From: an uncultured Ruminococcus sp.
Lineage (GTDB): Bacteria; Bacillota; Clostridia; Oscillospirales; Acutalibacteraceae
DNA length: 12,164 nucleotides
Direction: 5' to 3'
Assembly (NCBI GenBank): GCA_902773245.1
Contig: CACYDY010000196.1
Span: 1 to 12,164, forward strand
Part shown: in pieces, positions 7,901 through 12,164 of the stretch
How the letters are laid out: each line of letters starts with the position of its first letter
How positions within the stretch are numbered: the first letter of the stretch is position 1
Notes under the pieces: generated by a model
Database searches by the model: none
What the model saw: only the letters and a program-made list of their open reading frames with translations
Told to the model about the DNA's origin: nothing
Program-made: the position numbers and the translations under genes

Positions 7901-9779
7901 TCGTTAATGTCTTTATCGCACGCCAAACCTGCTGTATCTCACTGATACTCAGCTTTGACTGATTGAGCAGTATAAAATGCTTGTCGAGGTCGCTGTCGTT
8001 GTACAAAACGTAACAGTCTGCCTGCATATTCGGGTCACGCCCGGCACGCCCCGCCTCCTGAACATAATTTTCAAGCGAATCGGAAATATCGTAATGAACT
8101 ACGAGCTTTACGTCCTTTTTGTCAACGCCCATTCCGAATGCCGAGGTCGCAACGATCACCTTGATCTCGTTTCTGATGAACGCTTCCTGATTGGCTATCT
8201 TCTCATTTGCGTCCATTTTGCCATTGAACGGCTTTGCCGGGAAACCGTCGCTTGTGAGCTTTCCGGCAAGCTGATGGGTGCGCTTTGTCCTGGACACATA
8301 CACGATCGTCGGACAGTTTTTCGCCTCGATAAGCTGCCGCAGCGCAGTGTATTTTTCCTCGTCCGTTTCCTTATACAACACGGTATAATGAAGATTTTCT
8401 CTCGCCGCAGTTGATGCGTACAGCTCCAAATTCAGATCAAGCTTACGCTTAAAATATTCACAGATATCGGAAATGACCTTCTGCTTTGCAGTTGCCGTAA
8501 AACACGAAACGGGTATCGGAGCTTGCAGCCTCTTTTTCCTTTGCAGCTCCCTGATAAAGTCGCCGATGTAAAGATAGTCAACACGGAAATCCTGACCCCA
8601 CGCAGAGAAACAATGCGCTTCGTCAATGACAAATCGCGCGATATTTCTTGACAGCAGCAGCTTTTCGATCGTTTTCGAACGGAGCTGTTCGGGCGAGATG
8701 TATAAAAGCATTGCCGAACCGTTTGCTGTCTGCTCAATCGAATTTGCACGCTCGATAGGATCAAGCAGTCCGTTTATCGTGACAGCTTCAATTATCCCAT
8801 GCTCGTGCAGATTATCTACCTGATCCTTCATCAGTGATTGAAGCGGAGAAATAACGATCGTCAGTGCGTGCGCCGAATTTCCTGCCATAAGCGCCGGAAG
8901 CTGAAAGGTGATGGATTTACCGCCGCCCGTCGGAAATACTGCAAGCAGCGATTTTCCGTCAACCGCCGCTTTTGCCGCTCTCTCCTGTAACGGCTCGCCG
9001 TTATATGTACGAAATTCATCGTAACCGAAAAAGGCTTTTAATGACCTGTGAACGTCAAGCCGTGAACGGCAGTACGGACACTTTTCTTCACAAGGCGTAT
9101 TGCAAAGTGCCTTGACGACATTTTCGATTTTCGGGAAGTTCTTCGTCAGCCACGGAGGTGTTATCGAGTGACTGTCGTTTGTGTTTATGAGCGAAAGGGC
9201 ATACGCAAACTCTACCGGTGTGGAAACAGCGATCGTATTTATATCGGCATTCGCACAGATCCGCCCTTTGAAATAATTCTTTATCAGCGCAGTCAGATCG
9301 GTATTCTTTGCACCGCAGCCCGCATATTTAAAAAAGCCCTCAAACTCACGAACATCAGACAGCAGGCAGCAGAGAATATTTTTTAAATCGTCGTCAAGAG
9401 CGGCAAACGCATTGCACTCGTCATAAAAAAGGACGCTTGCTTTAATACTGTCGTTCACCGGATTATTGAGCTGATCGTTTTGCAGCTTATCATCTTTCAA
9501 TAGTGTATGATACGGTCGTTTCGGAAACAGCAGCGGCGACAGATACAGCGTATCAATAGCCTTATAATCAATATTGAAATCAAAGTCTTTGAGCATAAAC
9601 TCCAGATCGTGATGAATGATATTGTGACCGCAAAGGTACTGAGCGCCGTCAACAAAGCTGCAGAACTCTCTGACAGACGCTGAGTGAAACACTGCGCCGT
9701 CTTTTACTGCGCCTACATCATGTATTTTATTATCATTCACACCCACTTCGGTATCAAAAAAGACAACGGAATTTTTCAC
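4977..9779 (-). CDS. Exonuclease-like / RecQ / UvrD triple-fusion helicase
   Basis: 1600-residue ATP-dependent DNA helicase fusion. Residues 1-125 form an RNase T/DnaQ-like DEDD domain: D9 and E11 (FFDTE), D58 (HHDLE), D110; the usual His five residues before the last Asp is Asn105. Cys226, 230, 234 and 237 form a CX3CX3CX2C cluster. RecQ core about 250-610: TGGGKS 284-289, DEAH 386-389 with FSAWGQDFR, FTATA 427-431, FGMGVD 548-553, QEAGRAGRD 574-582. Residues 620-1030 contain several winged-helix-like stretches. UvrD/Rep core 1035-1470: GPGSGKT 1065-1071, DEAQD 1171-1175, GDDDQNIYEFRG 1200-1211, ENYRS 1233-1237, STIHKSKGREFD 1421-1432, VGMTRAKKKL 1454-1463. All ATPase motifs look intact. The start is GTG at 9779, with GGGGTG eight bases upstream, 17 nt after the partner gene's stop. 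It probably unwinds DNA in repair, recombination or defence; biological role unknown. It is visibly G+C-richer than the pilus leader. Confidence 0.95.
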   Translation of the reverse strand: MKNSVVFFDTEVGVNDNKIHDVGAVKDGAVFHSASVREFCSFVDGAQYLCGHNIIHHDLEFMLKDFDFNIDYKAIDTLYLSPLLFPKRPYHTLLKDDKLQNDQLNNPVNDSIKASVLFYDECNAFAALDDDLKNILCCLLSDVREFEGFFKYAGCGAKNTDLTALIKNYFKGRICANADINTIAVSTPVEFAYALSLINTNDSHSITPPWLTKNFPKIENVVKALCNTPCEEKCPYCRSRLDVHRSLKAFFGYDEFRTYNGEPLQERAAKAAVDGKSLLAVFPTGGGKSITFQLPALMAGNSAHALTIVISPLQSLMKDQVDNLHEHGIIEAVTINGLLDPIERANSIEQTANGSAMLLYISPEQLRSKTIEKLLLSRNIARFVIDEAHCFSAWGQDFRVDYLYIGDFIRELQRKKRLQAPIPVSCFTATAKQKVISDICEYFKRKLDLNLELYASTAARENLHYTVLYKETDEEKYTALRQLIEAKNCPTIVYVSRTKRTHQLAGKLTSDGFPAKPFNGKMDANEKIANQEAFIRNEIKVIVATSAFGMGVDKKDVKLVVHYDISDSLENYVQEAGRAGRDPNMQADCYVLYNDSDLDKHFILLNQSKLSISEIQQVWRAIKTLTKFRPTVCCSALEIARAAGWDEQIDDIETRVRTAISALETAGYIKRGQNVPHIYATSILARNMTEAAASIERSSLFSDKDKQTAKRIISSLISKRSIAKAGNDEAESRVDYLADILGFTKQEVINSINMMRQERILEDSMDMSAFIYASDTENKSTLLFNRFVKLESFILSQISENGDVFNLKELNEAAHANGIPTSNIKNIRTILYYLTIKNYILKPEMKGNNTLGITPALEHDKLLDKFNRRVDICRFVLKRLYELAGKRESGKDKAPVEFSLVGIYYDYKGDVRQDDNKSAVSLANVEDALLYLSKIGALRLEGGFLVSYNGMEIKRLVTDNKIRYKVEDYRFLDEFYKQKIRQIHIVGEYANLMVRDYNAALQFVQDYFQMDFRKFINQYFKGDRAKEIARNITPGKYNELFNSLSDTQSDIVNDGDSKYIVVAAGPGSGKTRVLVHKLAALLLMEDVKHEQLLMLTFSRAAATEFKKRLIALIGNAANFVEIKTFHSYCFDLLGKIGTLEGSQNVVKNAAAMIYNGEVEQGRITKSVLVIDEAQDMDENEFNLVRAIMIKNDDMRIIAVGDDDQNIYEFRGSDSKYMRILMDEYGAVKYEMTENYRSAGAVVELSNEFAKTIKHRMKAAPIKAVTDEKGEVIITHHQCRNMSEPLVNELINTRSGKTCVLTNTNDEALQIVGMLIDKGVRAKLIQSVDRFRLYNLAEVRFLIKTLEKGLNSPVISDELWENARQRIKCVYAQSACMENILNLMSDFEAVNKTKYYSDFTQFVMESNYEDFYTDNLEEVYVSTIHKSKGREFDSVYMLLSGSRGENDEERRKLYVGMTRAKKKLYIHTNTDLFNNCQLPAVLRQKDTNQYHEPKKLSLQLNYKDVYLDYFKDKKQLLFSLKSGQTLLVETPYLCAVIRGRRERVARFSKSFMERLTDLRKKGYEPCGAHVRFIAAWKGEQDESETAVLLADMELKRTNTVS

Positions 9780-9796
9780 AGCAGAAGCACCCCGTT

Positions 9797-10354
9797 TTAT
9801 TTATTTTTCATAGCAATGACAGAAGGCAGATTGTCGATCACAAACTGCTGCGCCTCTCGATTGTACACTACAACAATATGTTCGCCATACATGCCTTGCC
9901 GTGTTTCTGTCGATATACCAAGGCTTTCACCCATTTCGGTGGGATATTTTTTCTTTTTGCCTTCACTATTTTCAATTTCTTTAAGCATGCCTATATCAAT
10001 AAGCCAAGCGGCAAAGTCTTTATATGTCAGCGACTGCATATTCTCTGCATCAATCAATGCTTTAAGTCTTGTCGCTATTTCGCTGAGCGGTATCGGTGTA
10101 TCTGAATATGTAAACATTTCAAGCTGCTCGGGCATTATTTCAAAGGGTAATTTTTTCACCTTTTTCTGCGGCTTTATGCCGCCGTTTTCGATCACCTGCC
10201 GCAGAATATCCGACACATAAAACATACATCTCGAAATTCGAACGTTATTCAGCAATTCGCCCTCCGGTACGGGCATATCGTTCAGAGGATTTATTCCGTT
10301 TGCCAGTTTGTCTATAAATGATTTTGTGTATTCGATCTTTTCAAGTTCTGTCAT
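9797..10354 (-). CDS. Helicase-linked protein, probable winged-helix C-terminal half
   Basis: 185 residues from ATG at 10354, chosen because AGGTGG (10365-10360) lies five bases before it; a GTG at 10363 would add three residues (MDT) but falls inside that RBS. The N-terminal half (1-60) is mostly helical and polar (KSFIDKLANGINPLND, NNVRISRCMFYVSDILRQVI). A basic KPQKKVKK linker follows at 61-68. Residues 88-180 resemble a wHTH or KilA-C/antirepressor-like domain: IPLSEIATRLKAL, then YKDFAAWLIDIGMLKE, a basic GKKKK wing, GESLGIS, YGEHIVVVYNREAQQFVIDNLP. It ends 17 nt before the helicase start, same strand, so the two are surely co-transcribed and likely cooperate, for example in DNA recognition or regulation. 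I recognise no named family; DNA binding is inferred. No convincing promoter: the TATAAT at 10374-10369 is too near the RBS. Confidence 0.88.
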   Translation of the reverse strand: MTELEKIEYTKSFIDKLANGINPLNDMPVPEGELLNNVRISRCMFYVSDILRQVIENGGIKPQKKVKKLPFEIMPEQLEMFTYSDTPIPLSEIATRLKALIDAENMQSLTYKDFAAWLIDIGMLKEIENSEGKKKKYPTEMGESLGISTETRQGMYGEHIVVVYNREAQQFVIDNLPSVIAMKNK

Positions 10355-10389
10355 GGTATCCACCTCACATTATATAATTTTCCAAGGAC

Positions 10390-10489
10390 TCATTTCATGA
10401 TCCTTCCGTAATAGCTCCTGAGCTTTTCATAACAAACATCAAAAATATGCCAGATATTCTTCGCAGTCAGCTTTTTGAAAATAATGGGA
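10390..10489 (-). other. Coding-like remnant upstream of the helicase unit
   Basis: One minus-strand frame reads as plausible protein with no start of its own: AKNIWHIFDVCYEKLRSYYG, then RIMK, with a stop at 10392-10390. It lies one frame away from the preceding remnant (10490-10666), which ends where this begins, so both could be pieces of one decayed gene. Supported only by amino-acid texture. Confidence 0.25.
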
Positions 10490-10666
10490 TCAGTCTTCTT
10501 TATTGTCTTTGTTCGGTTTGGCAACAACCGCATACTCAGTCATATAGCCCTTATCTACAAAGTATTTTACATTGCCGCAATATGCACCCTGTAGTTCGAT
10601 AACCACACATTCGCCATCAAAAATACTGCGGTATTTCGATATGTATTCATTATATCACACTTTCAT
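10490..10666 (-). pseudogene. Small 58-codon gene interrupted by TGA at codon 4
   Basis: ATG (10666-10664) follows a good TGGAG RBS at eight bases and reads MKV, TGA, then YNEYISKYRSIFDGE and continues open through YCGNVKYFVDKGYMTEYAVV to a TGA at 10492-10490. The texture is that of a real small protein. TGA could be a TGG (Trp) changed by one base. Alternatively, the ATG at 10651-10649 plus one inserted A would give MKYISKYRSIF. TGA is also used as a true stop here (sortase, pilin), so recoding is unlikely. No family recognised. Confidence 0.45.
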
Positions 10667-10688
10667 TTAAGCAGCTCCATCTAATCAT

Positions 10689-10736
10689 CTCCCGATTTTG
10701 ATATAATTATCGTATCACGAAATTCTGATAAAATCG
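10689..10736. repeat. Inverted repeat with CTCCCGATT copy
   Basis: CGATTTT (10693-10699) is complementary to AAAATCG (10730-10736). The preceding CTCCCGATTTT (10689-10699) is nearly the same as the terminator arm CTCCCGATTCT at 10776-10786, so this is a second copy of that arm. Function unclear. Confidence 0.3.
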
Positions 10737-10775
10737 AGCTGGTTTATCACAAAAATCAAGTTATTCCAATTCAAA

Positions 10776-10808
10776 CTCCCGATTCTACCTAAAGAGAAAA
10801 ATCGGGAG
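10776..10808 (-). terminator. Probable terminator of the K+ channel gene
   Basis: Perfect 9-bp stem CTCCCGATT (10776-10784) / AATCGGGAG (10800-10808) with a 15-nt loop, 77 nt past the channel stop. On the minus strand it is followed by TTTGAATT, a weak U-tract, so termination efficiency is uncertain. Confidence 0.5.
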
Positions 10809-10884
10809 AGCATAGTTTTTAATAATTATAAAGTTATTAAGAACATTTACCACCACTCATAAATAATTTATGCAGTTATACTTC

Positions 10885-11607
10885 TTAATCGGAATGATTA
10901 CCTTTATTTATCTCGTTTAAATATCCACCGGTAATAATACCGGACGGAAGTGCAATTATTGCAATTCCAAAAACTGACGAAATCATTGTTACCATTCTTC
11001 CGAGCGTGGTTGTCGGGTAGATATCACCATATCCGACCGTCGTCAGCGAAACCGTCGCCCAATACACAGCATCGAAAAAGGTGTTAAACGAGTCCGGCTC
11101 AATATTAAAAATAACAAGCGCCGAGATAAGTATATACGCTATTGCCAAAGTTGCAACAGCCGTCAACGCCTGGCTCTCCTTTTTTAACACCATGATGATA
11201 ATAGCAATACTTTTTGAATATCTCAGGAACTTAAATGCTCTCAATACTCTGAAAGTCCTCAGAAGCCGCAGTATTTTAAGCAGCTTGACTCCGCTTCCAA
11301 TCACTGTAAATGATGACAGTATTACCATGAGGTCTATTATAGCCATAGGTGTAAACGGATAAACAAAAAACGCAGCAGGTGATTTTATTTTCAGCTTTAG
11401 ATCAGCCGTTATTAAACGAAACAAATAATCCGCAATAAAAATACCGGTAGTAATATAATCAATTGCATTAAAAACTTTATTCGTATCTTTAAACGCAAGC
11501 GGCACTATACTGATGAAGATTGTTATCATCATCACCGTATCATAAATAGTGCTTAACGCATTGTCTTCTGTATCTACTTCAATTATTTGAAAGAGTCTTT
11601 CTCGCAT
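10885..11607 (-). CDS. Voltage-gated-type potassium channel, six TM
   Basis: 240-residue inner-membrane K+ channel subunit that would work as a tetramer. Start ATG at 11607 is chosen because GGAG (11619-11616) lies eight bases upstream; the upstream ATG at 11658 would add 17 residues but has no RBS and overlaps A/T-rich promoter-like DNA. Helices: S1 about 21-38, S2 about 47-66 (FIADYLFRL), S3 about 84-102 with Asp92, S4 about 106-131 with spaced basic residues (LLKILRLLRTFRVLRAFKFL), S5 about 136-168, pore helix about 178-189, selectivity filter TVGYGD 190-195, S6 about 202-228. The tail is only about 12 residues, so there is no RCK or cyclic-nucleotide domain: it is a minimal bacterial Kv-like channel. 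It probably responds to membrane potential. Neighbours give no functional link; the permease gene lies upstream on the same strand, 142 nt away. Confidence 0.95.
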   Translation of the reverse strand: MRERLFQIIEVDTEDNALSTIYDTVMMITIFISIVPLAFKDTNKVFNAIDYITTGIFIADYLFRLITADLKLKIKSPAAFFVYPFTPMAIIDLMVILSSFTVIGSGVKLLKILRLLRTFRVLRAFKFLRYSKSIAIIIMVLKKESQALTAVATLAIAYILISALVIFNIEPDSFNTFFDAVYWATVSLTTVGYGDIYPTTTLGRMVTMISSVFGIAIIALPSGIITGGYLNEINKGNHSD

Positions 11608-11749
11608 TATTTCATCTCCAACTATCATTGCTTTCTGATAAGTATAGTTTATCATCATTTGCTATATAATGCAATATTTTTAATACGATTGATAATATTC
11701 TATGAAAGAATAATAAATATCTCAACACGAACATAAAAAAATTTTTTAA
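11608..11749. other. A/T-rich intergenic DNA between permease and channel
   Basis: 142 nt, including a near-palindromic A7T6 run at 11734-11747 just after the permease stop, a possible weak terminator or bend. Minus-strand TATATAG near 11666-11660 could be the -10 of a channel promoter, which would exclude the upstream ATG at 11658. No clear -35. Confidence 0.3.
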
Positions 11750-12164
11750 TTATAAAGGTTTTAGGCTTATAAGATATCCGGGTACTGCTACAATTGCAAA
11801 GAATGCCATGCTGATAAGTGTAAATACGATAATAAACTTCTTTCCGTTGTTTGGATATTCTTTGACATACAATCTATAATTGATAACCGATGCAAGCGAT
11901 CCGATTAGCGTACAAAGTCCGGCGGAATCAAGTCCGTAAAGCAACGCGCCTTTATTGACAGCAAAAGGATACAGCACTATTGAAGCCGGAACATTTGATA
12001 TAACCTGACTTAACAGTATACTCCAAACGTATTCGTGACCTGCTACGTTGTTTTTAAGGAAAGCAGAAATTTCAGGATTAGACGCTATGGAAGACGAAAA
12101 AACAAAGAAACAGAAAAATGTAAGCAGCAATACATAATCAGTTTTCAGCAAGAGCTGCTTGTCA
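11750..12164 (-). CDS. SLC13/ArsB-like anion permease, C-terminal part
   Basis: The frame is open to the window edge (first visible residues DKQLLLKTDY), so this is the last 137 residues of a longer inner-membrane transporter; its start lies beyond the window. Four hydrophobic helices are visible: YVLLLTFFCFFVFSSSIA, the segment VWSILLSQVISNVPASIVL, the segment around LDSAGLCTLIGSLASVINY, and a last one before the LISLKPL end. The SQVISNVPA motif in the second repeat is characteristic of the ion transporter superfamily that includes ArsB, NhaD, CitMHS and SLC13. The substrate (inorganic anion, dicarboxylate or Na+) cannot be told from this part. Stop TAA at 11752-11750. Confidence 0.88.
   Translation of the reverse strand, partial: DKQLLLKTDYVLLLTFFCFFVFSSSIASNPEISAFLKNNVAGHEYVWSILLSQVISNVPASIVLYPFAVNKGALLYGLDSAGLCTLIGSLASVINYRLYVKEYPNNGKKFIIVFTLISMAFFAIVAVPGYLISLKPL

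Noticed and set aside
7977..8414. 145-residue + strand open frame inside the helicase gene
   Set aside because: It lies antisense to an intact conserved helicase region, has no RBS, and its composition is that of a shadow frame.
9684..10220. 178-residue + strand frame over the helicase partner gene
   Set aside because: Antisense to a gene with a clear RBS and operon spacing; Ser/Phe/Ile-rich shadow composition.
10369..10374. Minus-strand TATAAT ahead of the helicase partner gene
   Set aside because: The transcript would start inside the AGGTGG ribosome binding site, and no -35 lies 17 nt upstream.
10655..10657. TGA read as Trp or selenocysteine in the small gene
   Set aside because: TGA is a normal stop for the sortase and the pilin here, and no selenocysteine insertion hairpin is evident.
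1..12164. CRISPR array, insertion sequence or integrase
   Set aside because: I saw no regularly spaced repeats and no transposase or recombinase motifs on either strand.

Overview
The window looks like chromosomal DNA from a low-to-moderate G+C, Gram-positive, Clostridia-type bacterium. A Ruminococcus or other Oscillospirales gut lineage is my inference. The evidence is an LPATG-type cell-wall sorting signal, a class C (pilus) sortase, strong AGGAGG-like ribosome binding sites and A/T-rich intergenic DNA. No rRNA, tRNA, CRISPR array or transposase is visible.

Positions 1-3328 (minus strand) hold a sortase-assembled pilus locus. In transcription order it has a 590-600 residue LPATG backbone-type pilin, a hairpin with a U-tract, a class C sortase, and the start of a second SpaA-like pilin or surface protein that runs off the window at position 1. 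Both pilin genes are one base out of frame just after an otherwise excellent ATG and RBS, and the second is broken again inside its body. Each break lies at or next to a short A run, while the sortase and the 4.8-kb helicase are intact. The roughly 700-nt A/T-rich region 3329-4032 separates the pilus genes from a divergent + strand gene. It carries candidate promoters in both directions, a GGTTAC-N6-GTAACC dyad and a possibly structured leader.

Positions 4033-4620 (+) encode a small two-TM DUF3592-like membrane protein. A strong hairpin at 4700-4729 lies between it and the convergent helicase gene and can serve as a terminator in both directions.

Positions 4977-10354 (minus) hold a tight two-gene unit. 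A 185-residue protein with a probable winged-helix or KilA-C-like C-terminal half is followed, 17 nt later, by a 1600-residue fusion of a DEDD-type exonuclease-like domain, a Cys4 cluster, a RecQ-family SF2 helicase, a long winged-helix-rich linker and a UvrD/Rep-family SF1 helicase. This is the most striking object in the window: two different helicase motors and a nuclease-like domain in one chain. It probably acts in DNA repair, recombination or genome defence; the sequence does not decide which.

Positions 10390-10666 hold the decayed remains of small minus-strand coding sequence, one piece with an in-frame TGA at codon 4. Positions 10885-11607 (minus) encode a six-TM voltage-gated-type K+ channel with a TVGYGD filter, followed by a probable terminator hairpin at 10776-10808. 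Positions 11750-12164 (minus) are the C-terminal part of an SLC13/ArsB-like anion permease cut by the window edge.
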